A stretch of 64,000 bases of DNA. Source: an uncultured Oceanisphaera sp. (GTDB taxonomy: Bacteria > Pseudomonadota > Gammaproteobacteria > Enterobacterales > Aeromonadaceae). The DNA lies in contig NZ_CANLZU010000010.1 in the NCBI RefSeq assembly GCF_947495715.1, forward strand, positions 1 to 64,000, given 5' to 3'. The notes under the pieces were generated by a model, which was given only the letters and a program-made list of their open reading frames with translations, ran no database searches and had not been told where the DNA came from. Both the position numbers and the translations under genes were made by a program. Shown here in pieces: positions 6,970 to 18,904 of the stretch (position 1 is the stretch's first letter; every line of letters begins with the position of its first letter).

Positions 6970-8865
6970 TCAGAAGTTGTCATTCTGCAATGTGGGCTGA
7001 CGATACTCGATGTCGGCCGAGGCCTTGAGCGCACCAATCAGGCTCAAGTATTCACGCTGCCCCTGCAGGCCGCTCTGCCCCTGGCGAATTTGTGCCAGCA
7101 ACTCGGAGGGCGCTTCCGGAGTACTGACCGCATTCAGCTTGAGCACCACCTGGTCGCCACCGGCCAGCGCTACCCCATGCAGGCTGGGCTGGTCTGTCGG
7201 GGCCGGCATGGCAAACAGGGCGTCCAGCACCGCCGGATCCTGCTCGCTTTCGCGGGTCACATCCTCAAGCTCGATCACGGTCAGGCCATGCTGTTCCAGC
7301 CAGGCCTGCTGCCCGCCGGCCGCCCAGGCCTGCTGCAGTTCAACCGCCGCCTGCTCGGTCAGCTCAATGGCCTTGGCGGCCACCGCCTGCTCCCGCGCCA
7401 GTTCCTGCACCTCGTCAAAGTCGCGTACCGCCGCCGGGCGATAGTCGGTCACGTGAATCACCAGCGCCTTGTTGCTGCCCAGCTCTATCAGCTCGGAGTT
7501 CATGCCCTGTTCACGCAGTTCGGCGGAGAAAGCCTGAGTCAGCACCTTGGCGTCCTTGAGGTCGGTCGGCGCATCCACGGCAGAGAAGTAGTCGGTAGAG
7601 GTCACGTTCAGGTCCAGTTCCTGTGCCGCCATGTCCAGCGAGTCGGGAAACTCGAAGGCCAGCTCGGCCAGACGCTGCTCCTGCTCGTAGAAGGCATTTG
7701 CGGCCTGCTCCTGGGCCAGGCGCTCGGCAATGGCATCGCGCACCTCTGCCAGCGGCCTGGTCTTGCTCTCGCGTTTATCCAGCAGGGTGATCAGATGCAG
7801 GCCAAACTCGCTCTCGACCACCGGAGAAATGTCACCGATGTCGGTCAGGGCAAAAGCCGCCTGATCGAACGCCGGATCCAGGGTCCCCTGCTCCATCCAT
7901 TCCAGCTCGCCGCCCTTGGCGCCGGAGAAGACATCATCCGACTCGGCCTGGGCCAGTTCGGCAAAGGACTCACCGGCGGCAAGACGCTCGCCGATGGCCG
8001 TGATGGTCTGCTCGGCATCATCACCTTTGTTGATCATGATGTGGGCTACTTTGCGCTGCTCGGGCTGGCTGTAGTTGCTCAGGTTGGCCTGGTATTCGGC
8101 TTCGATGGTCTGCTCGTCGATATCGGAGGCATCAACCGCATTGGCATCCAGTAACAGGTAATTCACTTTCACCTGCTCGGGCCGTTGGAACTGCTGCGGT
8201 TGTTGCTGATAGTAGGCTTTCACCTCGTCATCGGTCAGCTCGACCCGGGCACTGAAGTCGGCCAGCGGCAAACGTACCAGTTCGGCATCCCGCTGCTGAC
8301 GGCTTAACCGGTCCAGCCAGCCGGCTTCGGCTTCCAGAGTAAAACCCGAGCCAACCAGCGCATTCAACAACAGCTGGCGGCTCAGATCCTGCCGCACGCT
8401 GTCACGCAGCTGTTCGGCACTCATGCCGCTGCGGGCCAGCAGTTGCTGGTAGCGTTCGTTATCGAAACGGCCGTCCTGCTGAAACTCCGGCAGAGCACGA
8501 ATGGCGTTGCGGACCTGGTCGTCGCTGGCGTACAGACCCAGCTCCTGCACCTTCTGGTCAATCAAACGCTGTTCCACCATTTGCTCCAGTACCGAACGGC
8601 GGATCTGCGCCACATACTGGGGGTCGCCCAGCAGTTGGCTGAACTGGGGACCAAGCTGGTTTTCCAGCCGGGTCCGCTCGTTGCGATAGGCATTTTCCAG
8701 TGCCTGAGCGCCAATCTCATCGCCGTTGACCACGGCGGCCACTTCCGCCGTAGGCTGAGTGACATAACTGCCTACCCCGGCCAGCGCAAAAGATAAAATA
8801 ATCAATATCAGAATGACTTTGGAGACGGTGCCCTGGGCACCCGCTCTTAATTTGTCAAAAAACAT
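6970..8865 (-). CDS. ppiD: Periplasmic folding chaperone / SurA-like peptidyl-prolyl isomerase PpiD
   Basis: A 631-residue inner-membrane-anchored periplasmic foldase near the Sec exit. The N-terminus is cytoplasmic (MFFDKLRAGAQGTVSKV), followed by one membrane span (~16-36, ILILIILSFALAGVGSYV). A SurA_N-type chaperone segment (~40-200) leads to a parvulin domain at ~265-360 (EQRKVAHIMINKG, GGELEWMEQGTLDPAFDQAA, SEFGLHLITLLDKRE). Parvulin residues of E. coli PpiD are partly degenerate and its activity is disputed, so a chaperone role is safest. It stands last in the conserved clpP-clpX-lon-hupB-ppiD order. Confidence 0.95.
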   Translation of the reverse strand: MFFDKLRAGAQGTVSKVILILIILSFALAGVGSYVTQPTAEVAAVVNGDEIGAQALENAYRNERTRLENQLGPQFSQLLGDPQYVAQIRRSVLEQMVEQRLIDQKVQELGLYASDDQVRNAIRALPEFQQDGRFDNERYQQLLARSGMSAEQLRDSVRQDLSRQLLLNALVGSGFTLEAEAGWLDRLSRQQRDAELVRLPLADFSARVELTDDEVKAYYQQQPQQFQRPEQVKVNYLLLDANAVDASDIDEQTIEAEYQANLSNYSQPEQRKVAHIMINKGDDAEQTITAIGERLAAGESFAELAQAESDDVFSGAKGGELEWMEQGTLDPAFDQAAFALTDIGDISPVVESEFGLHLITLLDKRESKTRPLAEVRDAIAERLAQEQAANAFYEQEQRLAELAFEFPDSLDMAAQELDLNVTSTDYFSAVDAPTDLKDAKVLTQAFSAELREQGMNSELIELGSNKALVIHVTDYRPAAVRDFDEVQELAREQAVAAKAIELTEQAAVELQQAWAAGGQQAWLEQHGLTVIELEDVTRESEQDPAVLDALFAMPAPTDQPSLHGVALAGGDQVVLKLNAVSTPEAPSELLAQIRQGQSGLQGQREYLSLIGALKASADIEYRQPTLQNDNF

Positions 8866-8908
8866 AAGCTGTCGTTACTCCCGATAGACGGAGGTGCCGT
8901 CTTACCCG

Positions 8909-8936
8909 AAAAAAAAGCGCACCCTTTGATGCGCCT
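8909..8936 (-). terminator. Terminator after hupB
   Basis: On the minus strand GGCGCA pairs with TGCGCT and is followed by eight T residues. It lies 47 bp past the hupB stop and upstream of ppiD. Confidence 0.75.
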
Positions 8937-8982
8937 TTCGAGCCATGACCTTTCGGACCCAAAAGTCCAGTAAAGGCGTCGC

Positions 8983-9255
8983 TTAATTAACCGCGTCTTT
9001 CAGCGCTTTACCCGCCTTGAAAGCCGGCGTCTTGGCGGCGGCGATTTCGATGGCAGCGCCGGTTTGCGGGTTACGGCCGGTACGGGCAGCACGTTCACGC
9101 ACGGCAAAGGTACCAAACCCAACCAGAGACACCTGATCGCCTTCTTGCAGTGACTCGGTCACCGCCTCAACAAAGGCGTCCAGCGCACGGCCGGCAGAGG
9201 CCTTGGTGATGTCGGCGCCGTCGGCAATCTTGTCGATCAGTTGAGATTTATTCAC
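8983..9255 (-). CDS. hupB: DNA-binding protein HU-beta
   Basis: HU is a small histone-like dimer that bends DNA and shapes the nucleoid. I place the start at GTG 9255, giving 90 residues beginning [20 protein letters not shown], the normal HU length. The AAGGGG ribosome site is 7 bases from this GTG but abuts the ATG at 9261, so the GTG is favoured; an ATG further out would give a 108-residue form unlike the family. The DNA-binding arm signature [20 protein letters not shown] is intact and the C-terminus is the typical [11 protein letters not shown]. It lies between lon and ppiD as in E. coli. Confidence 0.97.
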   Translation of the reverse strand: MNKSQLIDKIADGADITKASAGRALDAFVEAVTESLQEGDQVSLVGFGTFAVRERAARTGRNPQTGAAIEIAAAKTPAFKAGKALKDAVN

Positions 9256-9374
9256 AGTCATTCCCCTTGTCGTTTTTACGTTGGCCGGCTGCCATTGAGC
9301 AGCCGACACAAGCTTAACTTCGATATTGTTATTGATGGATGACAGCGCTCATGAGCTTATCAAGCGCTGCGTTT

Positions 9375-9407
9375 CCGGCCACCGGCATCGTCCATGTCGG
9401 TGGCCGG
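9375..9407 (-). terminator. Perfect 10-bp inverted repeat between lon and hupB
   Basis: CCGGCCACCG pairs with CGGTGGCCGG across a 13-base loop, 77 bp past the lon stop. No strong T run follows, so it may be a weak terminator or an mRNA 3'-end stabiliser. Confidence 0.5.
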
Positions 9408-9483
9408 CCACATAATTTCATCCAAGGCTACTGCGAGTCAGGGCCGCTGACAAGCCTGAAACCGTGAGTTACGGCGAAAAAGC

Positions 9484-11835
9484 TCAGGCAGAGGCCACAG
9501 AAAAGCCTTCCGGAGGCTGTTCCAGCGCCAATTCCAGCACTTCCTCTATCCAGCGCACCGGATGGATGGACAGATGCTGCTTGATGTTGTCGGGAATTTC
9601 TTCCAGATCGCGCTCGTTTTCCTTCGGGATCAGCACCCGCTTGATACCGCCACGGCGCGCAGCCAGCAGCTTTTCCTTGAGGCCACCGATGGGCAGCACT
9701 TCGCCGCGCAGGGTGATCTCGCCGGTCATGGCCACATCGGCGCGCACCGGATTACCGGTGAGGCTGGACACCAGCGCCGTACACATGGCTACCCCCGCAC
9801 TGGGGCCGTCTTTCGGGGTCGCCCCTTCCGGCACGTGCACATGAATATCGCGCTTCTCATAGAAGTCGTTGTTGATACGCCACTTGTCGGCACGAGAGCG
9901 TACCACCGTCATCGCCGCCTGCACCGACTCTTTCATGACGTCGCCGAGGGAGCCGGTATAGGACAGCTTGCCCTTGCCGGGCACGTTGGCCACTTCGATG
10001 GTCAGCAGCTCACCGCCCACTTCGGTCCACGCCAGGCCGGTCACCTGACCTATCTGGTTGTGCTCTTCGGCCTTGCCGTAATCGAAGCGACGCACACCCA
10101 GGTAGTTTTTCAAGTTGTCCTGATTGATAACGACCTGCTTGACGTCTTTATTGAGCAGAATTTCCTTCACCGCCTTGCGGCACAACTTGGAGATATCGCG
10201 CTCCAGGCTACGCACCCCGGCTTCCCGGGTGTAATAGCGGATAATGCCGATAATCGCCGAGTCTTCCACCACGATTTCGCTTTCCTTCAGCCCGTTGCGG
10301 CTGATTTGCTTGGACAGCAGGTGGTTCTTGGCGATGTTGAGCTTTTCGTCTTCGGTATAACCGGACAGCCGAATCACTTCCATCCGGTCCAGCAGCGGCC
10401 CCGGAATGTGCATGGAGTTGGAGGTAGCCACGAACATCACGTCCGACAGGTCATAATCCACTTCCAGATAATGATCGTTGAAGCTGTGGTTCTGCTCCGG
10501 ATCCAGCACTTCCAGCAGCGCCGAGGCCGGATCGCCACGCATGTCGGACGACATTTTGTCGATTTCATCGAGCAGGAACAGCGGGTTGCGCACCCCGACC
10601 TTGGCCATTTTCTGAATCAGCTTGCCCGGCATGGAGCCGATATAGGTACGGCGATGGCCGCGAATTTCCGCCTCGTCCCGCACGCCGCCAAGCGCCATGC
10701 GCACGTATTTACGGCCGGTTGCCTTGGCGATGGACTGGCCAAGCGAGGTTTTACCCACGCCGGGCGGCCCCACCAGACACAGAATGGGCCCTTTGAGCTT
10801 GCTGGTGCGGCTCTGTACCGCCAGATACTCGATAATGCGTTCCTTGACCTTTTCCAGGCCATAGTGATCCGCATCCAGGGTCTCTTCCGCCTTGGCCAGA
10901 TCCTTCTTCACCTTGGACTTTTTCTTCCAGGGCACCGCGACCATCCAGTCGATGTAGCCACGCACCACCGTGGCTTCCGCCGACATCGGCGACATCATCT
11001 TCAGCTTGGCCAGCTCGGCGTCGGTTTTCTGCCGCGCCTCCTCGGTCATGCCGGCGTCTTCAACCTTCTGCTGCAGCGCCTCGAACTCGTCGGGCACGTC
11101 GTCCATCTCGCCCAGCTCTTTCTGAATCGCCTTCATCTGCTCGTTGAGATAGTACTCGCGCTGGCTCTTTTCCATCTGCTTCTTGACGCGGGCGCGAATA
11201 CGGCGCTCCACCTGCAGCACATCGATCTCCGACTCCATCATCGCCATCAGGTATTCGAGTCGCTCGCCGACCTCGGCAATTTCCAGCACCTTCTGCTTGT
11301 CTTCCAGCTTCAGCGGCATGTGGGCGGCCATGGTATCGGCCAGCCGTGCCGCGTCTTCGATGGCCGACAACGAGGTCAGTACTTCGGGCGGAATTTTCTT
11401 GTTGAGTTTGATGTAGCTTTCAAACTGGGTAATGGCCGAGCGAACCAGAACTTCCTGCTCGCGCTCTTCGAGCGCCGCGGTCTCCAGATACTGGGCATCG
11501 GCGACGAAGTAACCGTCCTGCTCGCGCAAGTCCTCCATGCGGGCACGCTGACCGCCTTCCACCAGCACCTTGACGGTGCCGTCAGGCAGTTTCAGCAGTT
11601 GCAGTATGTTGGCGATGGTACCGACCTGATAAAGGTCATCGGCCAGTGGATCGTCGGTGGCTGCTTCTTTCTGTGCGATCAGCAGTACCTTCTTGTCCTG
11701 CTCCATCGCTGCCTCAAGACAGCGGATGGACTTTTCCCGTCCCACAAACAGCGGAATAACCATATGAGGGTATACCACCACGTCACGGAGAGGCAGAACA
11801 GGGGTTTCGATGCGTTCGGAACGCTCTAGGGTCAT
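9484..11835 (-). CDS. lon: ATP-dependent protease Lon
   Basis: Lon is a cytoplasmic homo-hexameric AAA+ protease that degrades damaged and regulatory proteins. The start at 11835 gives 783 residues ([20 protein letters not shown]) and has an AGAGGA ribosome site; the open frame continues 23 codons upstream without family resemblance. Visible: the N-terminal substrate domain, Walker [14 protein letters not shown] (~355), Walker [10 protein letters not shown], and the serine-lysine protease domain with catalytic Ser in [12 protein letters not shown] and Lys in [14 protein letters not shown]. It follows clpX and precedes hupB. A heat-shock promoter lies upstream. Confidence 0.98.
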   Translation of the reverse strand: MTLERSERIETPVLPLRDVVVYPHMVIPLFVGREKSIRCLEAAMEQDKKVLLIAQKEAATDDPLADDLYQVGTIANILQLLKLPDGTVKVLVEGGQRARMEDLREQDGYFVADAQYLETAALEEREQEVLVRSAITQFESYIKLNKKIPPEVLTSLSAIEDAARLADTMAAHMPLKLEDKQKVLEIAEVGERLEYLMAMMESEIDVLQVERRIRARVKKQMEKSQREYYLNEQMKAIQKELGEMDDVPDEFEALQQKVEDAGMTEEARQKTDAELAKLKMMSPMSAEATVVRGYIDWMVAVPWKKKSKVKKDLAKAEETLDADHYGLEKVKERIIEYLAVQSRTSKLKGPILCLVGPPGVGKTSLGQSIAKATGRKYVRMALGGVRDEAEIRGHRRTYIGSMPGKLIQKMAKVGVRNPLFLLDEIDKMSSDMRGDPASALLEVLDPEQNHSFNDHYLEVDYDLSDVMFVATSNSMHIPGPLLDRMEVIRLSGYTEDEKLNIAKNHLLSKQISRNGLKESEIVVEDSAIIGIIRYYTREAGVRSLERDISKLCRKAVKEILLNKDVKQVVINQDNLKNYLGVRRFDYGKAEEHNQIGQVTGLAWTEVGGELLTIEVANVPGKGKLSYTGSLGDVMKESVQAAMTVVRSRADKWRINNDFYEKRDIHVHVPEGATPKDGPSAGVAMCTALVSSLTGNPVRADVAMTGEITLRGEVLPIGGLKEKLLAARRGGIKRVLIPKENERDLEEIPDNIKQHLSIHPVRWIEEVLELALEQPPEGFSVASA

Positions 11836-11877
11836 AGTGTCCTCTCGGCTTGATGCAATTATTAGCGCTTGGGCAGT

Positions 11878-11904
11878 ATATGGGGGCGAGATCATCAGAT
11901 TCAA
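11878..11904 (-). promoter_or_regulatory. Candidate sigma-32 (heat shock) promoter of lon
   Basis: Read on the minus strand, ATTGAA (-35 region, complement of 11900-11905) is followed after 14 bases by CCCCATAT (complement of 11878-11885). This is very close to the heat-shock consensus CTTGAA-N13-17-CCCCATNT. It is about 45 bp upstream of the lon ATG, in agreement with heat-shock control of lon in enterobacteria. Confidence 0.75.
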
Positions 11905-11927
11905 TCACCAGGCACGCAAAAACAGAA

Positions 11928-11948
11928 AAAGGGGCATAAAGCCCCTTT
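11928..11948 (-). terminator. Terminator between clpX and lon
   Basis: On the minus strand AAAGGGGC pairs with GCCCCTTT, followed by further T residues. It is ~70 bp past the clpX stop and upstream of the lon promoter, so lon is probably transcribed mainly on its own. Confidence 0.85.
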
Positions 11949-12020
11949 GATTCGGTCAAAAATAACGCACCTTGGCAAAGGGAGCCGTCATGACCTCCCT
12001 TCGATGGCTCATCGCCAATC

Positions 12021-13301
<1,281 letters not shown>

Positions 13302-13384
13302 TCAGTCACCTCGTATGCGTACAGGCTGAGGAGTGCCTACTTGCCTCTTGTTCAAAGAGTGTACAGCACCCCACCCCGCTTTGC

Positions 13385-14008
13385 TCAATCGCGCTTGAAC
13401 AGCACCTCGTCGACCAGACCATATTCTTTGGCCTGTTCGGCGGACATGAAGTTGTCACGGTCGGTATCGCGCTCGATAATCGACAGCTCCTGGCCGGTAT
13501 GTTCGGCCAGCAAACGATTGAGCTTTTCTTTGATATACAGAATTTCCTTGGCGTGGATCTGGATGTCCGACGCCTGACCTTGAAAGCCACCCAGCGGCTG
13601 ATGAATCATCACCCGGCTGTTGGGCAGTGCAAAGCGCTTGCCGGCGGCACCGCCGGCCAACAGGAAGGCCCCCATGGAAGCGGCTTGCCCCATGCAAACC
13701 GTGCTGACGTTCGGCTTGATAAACTGCATGGTGTCGTAAATCGACATGCCGGCCGTCACCGAGCCGCCCGGAGAGTTGATATACAGATAGATATCCTTCT
13801 CCGGGTTTTCCGACTCCAGAAACAGCAGCTGGGCGCAGATCAGGTTGGCCATGTGGTCTTCAACCTGACCGGTCAGAAAAATGACCCGCTCTTTCAACAG
13901 GCGAGAATAAATATCGTAGGAACGCTCACCCTTGGCGGTCTGCTCTACCACCATGGGGATAAGGGCAGCCAGGGGCCCGTCCATCATCGAATTATGATTA
14001 TTTGTCAT
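13385..14008 (-). CDS. clpP: ATP-dependent Clp protease proteolytic subunit ClpP
   Basis: ClpP forms the double-heptamer serine protease barrel that pairs with ClpX or ClpA. At 207 residues its length and numbering equal E. coli ClpP: the catalytic triad is S111 (GQAASMGAF), H136 (RVMIHQPLG) and D185 (ERDTDRDNF). An N-terminal propeptide of about 14 residues ending before [10 protein letters not shown] is expected to be removed. It lies between tig and clpX. A promoter with a perfect TATAAT lies upstream. Confidence 0.98.
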   Translation of the reverse strand: MTNNHNSMMDGPLAALIPMVVEQTAKGERSYDIYSRLLKERVIFLTGQVEDHMANLICAQLLFLESENPEKDIYLYINSPGGSVTAGMSIYDTMQFIKPNVSTVCMGQAASMGAFLLAGGAAGKRFALPNSRVMIHQPLGGFQGQASDIQIHAKEILYIKEKLNRLLAEHTGQELSIIERDTDRDNFMSAEQAKEYGLVDEVLFKRD

Positions 14009-14029
14009 AAGATATTGTCCCCAAAATAA

Positions 14030-14061
14030 AATGGCCCAAGTGCACTCACACTGGGGCCATT
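14030..14061 (-). terminator. Hairpin between tig and clpP
   Basis: On the minus strand AATGGCCCcAGTG pairs with CACTtGGGCCATT, followed by TTATTTT. It reads as a terminator for tig but begins at the -10 box of the probable clpP promoter, so it would also sit at the very 5' end of the clpP message. Confidence 0.7.
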
Positions 14062-14089
14062 ATACGCAAGAGCTTGATGCTTAAGTCAA
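14059..14089 (-). promoter_or_regulatory. Candidate sigma-70 promoter for clpP-clpX
   Basis: On the minus strand TTGACT (complement of 14084-14089) and a perfect TATAAT (complement of 14059-14064) are separated by 19 bases, slightly long. It lies ~50 bp upstream of the clpP ATG. I see no clear heat-shock box here. Confidence 0.5.
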
Positions 14090-14096
14090 ATGGTTC

Positions 14097-15407
14097 TTAA
14101 GCGCCAGCGCCCGGCTTGTTCATCACGTCATCGAAGTTGACCTGCTTGTCAGACACCTTGGCCTGGCTCAGCACGAACTCGATAGCCTGATCTTCGATGG
14201 CCAGATTACGTACGTTTTCCAGCAGTTCCGGGTTTTCGTTGTAGTAGGCAACCACTTCGGACGGATCTTCGTAGGCAGCAGACATGGAGGCGATGATTTC
14301 CTGCACCTTGGCGTCGTCGGCCTTGATCTCGTTGGCTTTGATCACTTCACCCAGCAGCAGACCCACGCGTACGCGACGCTCGGCCTGTTCCTGGAACAGT
14401 TCGGCCGGCAGTTGCGGGGCATTGTTGGGATCCATGCCACCGAAACGCTGCAGCGCCTGCTTGCGCAGGGTTTCGATTTCGTTGTCGATCAGCGACTTGG
14501 GTACGTCAACCGGGTTCTGCTCCAGCAGACCGTCGATAACCTGCTCTTTCACGGACGCTTTCAGGGCCTGAGCCAGTTCGCGTTCCATGTTCTTGCGTAC
14601 TTCGGCCTTCAGACCGTCAACGTTGCCGTCGGCGATGCCGAAACGCTGTACGAATTCTTCGGTCAGCTCGGGCAGCTGCTGGGCTTCAACCTTGGTCACG
14701 GCAACGGCGAACTGGGCCGGCTTGCCTTTCAGGTTTTCGGCGTGATATTCCTCGGGGAAGGTCACTTCCAGGGTGAAGTCGTCACCGACTTTCTTGCCCA
14801 TCAGGCCTTCTTCGAAGCCCGGGATCATGCGGCCGGAGCCCAGTACCAGGACGAAGTCTTCGGCGGCGCCGCCTTCGAATTCTTCGCCGTCAACCGAGCC
14901 CACGAAGTTCATGGTCACGCGGTCGTCGGTGGTGGCTTCGCGCTCAACGGCAACCCAGTCGGCGTGCTGCTTGCGCAGGGTGTCGATCATCTTGTCCAGA
15001 TCGGCATCGTTCACTTCAGCCTGGGGCTTTTCAACGCTGACGGCGTCCAGACCCTTTACTTCCACTTCCGGATACACTTCGAACGTCGCGGTAAAGGTGA
15101 AGTCTTCACCGGCTTTCAGCGCGGAAGGCTCCATGGTCGGCATGCCGGCCGGGTTCAGTTTCTCGCTGATCACCGCTTCGAAGAAGTTACGCTGCATCAG
15201 GTCGCCGGCCACGTCGGCTTCAACGGAAGAGCCGAACATTTTCTTGATAACGGTCAGCGGCGCCTTGCCGGGACGGAAACCGTCGATGCGGCGGGTCTTG
15301 GCCAGTTGACGCAGGCGGCTGTTTACTTCGCCTTCTACCTTGTCGGCAGGTACGGTAATGGTCAGGCGGCGCTCCAGGCCTTGAGTCGTTTCTACAGAAA
15401 CTTGCAT
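14097..15407 (-). CDS. tig: Trigger factor, ribosome-associated chaperone
   Basis: Trigger factor binds ribosomal protein L23 at the exit tunnel and shields nascent chains. The 436 residues include the ribosome-binding signature GFRPGKAPL (~44-52), an FKBP-like isomerase domain at ~150-245 ([37 protein letters not shown]), and the long helical C-terminal chaperone cradle. It stands first in the tig-clpP-clpX-lon order, the usual gammaproteobacterial layout, and is probably transcribed from its own promoter in the 290-bp space upstream, where I could not pick a convincing -35/-10 pair. Confidence 0.98.
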   Translation of the reverse strand: MQVSVETTQGLERRLTITVPADKVEGEVNSRLRQLAKTRRIDGFRPGKAPLTVIKKMFGSSVEADVAGDLMQRNFFEAVISEKLNPAGMPTMEPSALKAGEDFTFTATFEVYPEVEVKGLDAVSVEKPQAEVNDADLDKMIDTLRKQHADWVAVEREATTDDRVTMNFVGSVDGEEFEGGAAEDFVLVLGSGRMIPGFEEGLMGKKVGDDFTLEVTFPEEYHAENLKGKPAQFAVAVTKVEAQQLPELTEEFVQRFGIADGNVDGLKAEVRKNMERELAQALKASVKEQVIDGLLEQNPVDVPKSLIDNEIETLRKQALQRFGGMDPNNAPQLPAELFQEQAERRVRVGLLLGEVIKANEIKADDAKVQEIIASMSAAYEDPSEVVAYYNENPELLENVRNLAIEDQAIEFVLSQAKVSDKQVNFDDVMNKPGAGA

Positions 15408-15649
15408 TCTTCTACCTCAATTTTCTTCAGCACCGTGGTGCTGACCCTGTGATTGATTTAAAACAGCCTGGGCTGCTTCCTTGAATCCTGGTGAAGACAA
15501 ATGTCTTCTCGGCAAATTAGACGCGGCATTATAACGGGGCATCCCGGCAGCGTCGAGCGTCGCTACGACTCAGGTTAAGCAATATGGGGCCGAACTCGAG
15601 CTTTTCAATGAAAACGGCCGCACAAAATGTCGTTATCTGCCACGCCATG

Positions 15650-15678
15650 AAAAAGGCATGCCGCAGCATGCCTTTTTT
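15650..15678 (-). terminator. Terminator after maeA
   Basis: AAAAAGGCATG-CCGCAG-CATGCCTTTTTTT is a perfect palindromic stem with U runs in both directions, ~20 bp past the maeA stop. The rest of 15408-15649, between tig and maeA, shows no gene. Confidence 0.9.
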
Positions 15679-15699
15679 TACCCGTGACTGTCGCTCACA

Positions 15700-17397
15700 T
15701 TAGAACGAGACGCGACGGTATTTGCGGTATTCCGGCTGCCAGAAGTTGGCTTCAATCGCTTCATCCAGCGCGGCGTCGGAAATCTGCAACGCCTGGCCCT
15801 GCAACTGGGCGGTTTTGGCCACCATCTTGGCGATCTGGCGGCTCACCTGCTGGATGTCTTCCAGCGGCGGCAGCAAGGCGCCTTCGCCATCAATGGCCAG
15901 CGGCGAGCAGGCCGCCAGGGCACGGCTGGACGACATCAGCATGGCGTCGGTCACCCGCTTGGCGCCACAGGCCAGTACGCCCAGGCCGATACCGGGGAAG
16001 ATGTAGGAGTTGTTGCACTGGGCAATCTCGTACAGCTTGCCCTTGTGCTCCACCGGGGCGAAGGGGCTGCCGGTGGCAACCAGTGCCTTGCCGTCGGTCC
16101 AGTTGATGATGTCTTCCGGCGTGGCTTCTACCCGCGAGGTGGGGTTGGACAGCGGGAATACGATGGGTCGCTCGCAGTGGGCGTGCATGGTCTGAATCAC
16201 TTCCTTGGTGAACAGACCCGGCTGGCCGGATACCCCGATCAGAATATCGGGCTTGCCGTTCTGCATCACTTCCAGCAGCGAGATGTTATCGCCGGCCACG
16301 GTCCAGTCCTGCAGGTTTTCCAGCGACTGGGCCAGCGGACGCTGAAAGTCGACCAGGTTGGGCATGTTGTCGGTGATCAGACCGAAGCGGTCCACCATGA
16401 ACACCCGCTCGCGCGCCTTGGCATCGCTCAGGCCTTCGGCCTTCATCTGCGCCACGATTTGCTCGGCAATACCGCAACCGGCCGAGCCGGAGCCGAGGAA
16501 GGCCACTTTTTTCTCGGACAGCTTGCTGCCGCTGGCCTGACAGGCGGCAATCAGGGAGCCCAGGGTAACGGCGGCGGTGCCCTGAATGTCATCGTTGAAG
16601 CAGCACAGCTCGTCCTTGTAACGGTTGAGTACCGGCATGGCATTTTTCTGGGCGAAGTCTTCAAACTGCAGCAACACCTTGGGCCAGCGGCGCTTGACCG
16701 CCTCGATAAAGGCATCCACGAACTGCTCGTATTCTTCGCCGGTCACCCGCGGGTTGCGCCAGCCCATGTACATGGGATCTTTCAGCAGTTGCGGATTATT
16801 GGTGCCCGCATCCAGTACCACCGGCAGGGTATAAGCCGGAGAGATACCGCCACAGGCGGTGTACAGGGACAGCTTGCCGATGGGAATGCCCATGCCGCCG
16901 ATGCCCTGATCGCCCAGCCCCAGAATACGTTCGCCGTCGGTCACCACGATGACCTTGACGTTCTGCTTGGTGGCATTCTGAAGTATGTCGTCGATACGAT
17001 CCCGGTCCGGGTAGGAAATGAACAGCCCCCGGGCGCGACGATAGATATTGGAAAACTCTTCACACGCCTTGCCCACGGTCGGGGTGTAGATGATGGGCAT
17101 CATCTTGCTCAGGTGGTCGTGCACCAAACGGTAGAACAGGGTCTCGTTGGTGTCTTGAATGTTGCGCAGATAAATATGCTTGTCGAGATCGTTCTGAAAG
17201 GAGGTGTACTGTTTATATGCCCGCGACGCCTGCTCTTCGATGGTCTCGATATTGTGGGGCAACAGCCCTTCCAGATTGAACGAAATTCGCTCTTCCCTGG
17301 AGAAGGCGCCGCCTTTGTTCAACAGCGGGGTTTCCAGCAGGGCCGGGCCTGCATAGGGTACATAAAGGGCACGTTTTTCATGATGCTCTTGGGGCAT
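15700..17397 (-). CDS. maeA: NAD-dependent malic enzyme
   Basis: Oxidative decarboxylation of malate to pyruvate and CO2 with NAD+. At 565 residues it matches E. coli MaeA (SfcA). The substrate tyrosine lies in [20 protein letters not shown] (~110-130), the metal and catalytic region in [20 protein letters not shown], the dinucleotide fold in [18 protein letters not shown], and the malic-enzyme signature in [16 protein letters not shown]. It is a single-gene unit with a terminator behind it and a diguanylate cyclase gene upstream on the same strand, 128 bp away. Confidence 0.96.
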   Translation of the reverse strand: MPQEHHEKRALYVPYAGPALLETPLLNKGGAFSREERISFNLEGLLPHNIETIEEQASRAYKQYTSFQNDLDKHIYLRNIQDTNETLFYRLVHDHLSKMMPIIYTPTVGKACEEFSNIYRRARGLFISYPDRDRIDDILQNATKQNVKVIVVTDGERILGLGDQGIGGMGIPIGKLSLYTACGGISPAYTLPVVLDAGTNNPQLLKDPMYMGWRNPRVTGEEYEQFVDAFIEAVKRRWPKVLLQFEDFAQKNAMPVLNRYKDELCCFNDDIQGTAAVTLGSLIAACQASGSKLSEKKVAFLGSGSAGCGIAEQIVAQMKAEGLSDAKARERVFMVDRFGLITDNMPNLVDFQRPLAQSLENLQDWTVAGDNISLLEVMQNGKPDILIGVSGQPGLFTKEVIQTMHAHCERPIVFPLSNPTSRVEATPEDIINWTDGKALVATGSPFAPVEHKGKLYEIAQCNNSYIFPGIGLGVLACGAKRVTDAMLMSSSRALAACSPLAIDGEGALLPPLEDIQQVSRQIAKMVAKTAQLQGQALQISDAALDEAIEANFWQPEYRKYRRVSF

Positions 17398-17525
17398 AAG
17401 ACATCTCGCTTAGTTATAAATCCCGAAGGGAAAGTTATGATTTGAATAATAGGGGGCTCGCCGGCCAGTATAAGCCAAGCCCCCTTCCCAAACCACCATC
17501 GGCGCGTGCTTATACGGCCAATAGA

Positions 17526-18611
17526 CTACCGATGTGCCACCACGCAATTGCGACCCTGGCTTTTGGCTTCATACAGCGCTTCATCGGCCTGATTCAGCAG
17601 CGCCTCGAGATCACTGTCCTTGTGCCCTGCCACCACACCGGCACTCAGGGTCACCATGACTTCACTCTCGTCCAGCGGATTTTCCACCGGCTGGGACTCC
17701 ACCGCCAGCCGCAGGGTTTCGGCCTGTCGTATACCCTGCTCCAGCTCGGTCTCGGGCAGCAGTACTATGAACTCCTCACCGCCATAGCGAGCGACCGTCG
17801 CGTCCTTACCGAAGATATCCATGATGGTGGTGGACACGCTGACCAGCACCTCGTCCCCCATCAGGTGACCATGTTCATCATTGATGCGTTTGAATTTGTC
17901 GAGATCGAACAGGATCAGGGTATAGGGTTGTTCGCGACGACTGTGCCGACGGGTATCCTCGAGTTGACGCATAAACAGGCGGCGGTTCATCAGCCGGGTC
18001 AGCGGATCCCGGGTCGACTCCCGGTACAAATCCAGCAACATGCGCAACTGCCCGGCCTGCACCCAGATCATCGACAGGCTGAAACACAGCAACAGCCAGA
18101 CCCGGTCGATCAGCTCGCCATTGTCCAGGGTGCGGGAGTCAAGCCAGTAATCGGTGGCCAGTATCGCCACTATCACCACCACCGCCGCGCGCAGGCCGGA
18201 GCGGACCGGCAGCGGCAGCACCGCCAGCAAGGCCAGCAGAAAATAGGGGAAGGCGATGTAGCCGACCGGAATGGGCACCCCGTCACGAAAGCTCCACAGG
18301 CTGACCAGATTGAACAGCAGCAGAATGCCCAACAGCGCAAAGAGCGACAACACCATCCAGCGACGATTGAGCTTGCACAGGTAACTGAGCGGCAGCAGCG
18401 GGGTAAGCATCACGCTGGTGATCAATCGCACCTTCCACAGCAGCTTGAAATGAGCCGGATCCAGTACCCACCAGTCGACGGCAATCCAGCCGGCAATGCC
18501 GATAATAAGCAGGGTCACCAACCAGCGAAAGCGAACGGCAACCACACCGATGCGGATGAGCTTAAAATCCCGAGAGTGATAGTTATCACTCCAGTATTCC
18601 TTGAGTTCCAA
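17526..18611 (-). CDS. Membrane-bound GGDEF diguanylate cyclase
   Basis: A 361-residue protein with an N-terminal membrane sensor of about six hydrophobic segments (~30-48, 61-78, 86-105, 116-135, 140-153, 170-187) and a C-terminal GGDEF domain (~198-360) that makes cyclic di-GMP from two GTP. The active-site motif is GGEEF at 277-281, preceded by FDLDKFKRINDEHGH for metal and nucleotide binding, so it should be active. The inhibitory RxxD site expected just upstream is missing (GKDATVARY), so product feedback is probably absent. The signal sensed is unknown. It is convergent with nothing and stands alone. Confidence 0.9.
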   Translation of the reverse strand: MELKEYWSDNYHSRDFKLIRIGVVAVRFRWLVTLLIIGIAGWIAVDWWVLDPAHFKLLWKVRLITSVMLTPLLPLSYLCKLNRRWMVLSLFALLGILLLFNLVSLWSFRDGVPIPVGYIAFPYFLLALLAVLPLPVRSGLRAAVVVIVAILATDYWLDSRTLDNGELIDRVWLLLCFSLSMIWVQAGQLRMLLDLYRESTRDPLTRLMNRRLFMRQLEDTRRHSRREQPYTLILFDLDKFKRINDEHGHLMGDEVLVSVSTTIMDIFGKDATVARYGGEEFIVLLPETELEQGIRQAETLRLAVESQPVENPLDESEVMVTLSAGVVAGHKDSDLEALLNQADEALYEAKSQGRNCVVAHR

Positions 18612-18904
18612 CCCCTTCCCCTTTTCTTTGTTTAATGATTAAACGGCAAACAAGCAGAATAACGCGTTCCATGCCGCTCTGGCCGATGGTAACGCCGATG
18701 GTCGCGCGAGCACGGCAGCGGCATCACGACGACAGAAATGGCAAAAAACGCAAACAGTACCCAAAGCTCGCACCGGGCGCCAGTTTATATTGCCGATGGT
18801 TAAAAATCATTGAGCCGGTTGAAGTTTTGTTCTTTCCCGGTGGCGTGTTGCAGGGCGCGGGCTTAAGTGACAAAATTCCGCCCATGCCCCAACAGGACTT
18901 CATC

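Noticed and set aside
9562-11829. 755-codon open frame antisense to lon, and similar long antisense frames opposite polB (22409-24172), carB (45429-47018) and clpX (12216-13577)
   Set aside because: High-GC genes give long open frames on the opposite strand. The sense genes have complete family motifs; the antisense products show none.
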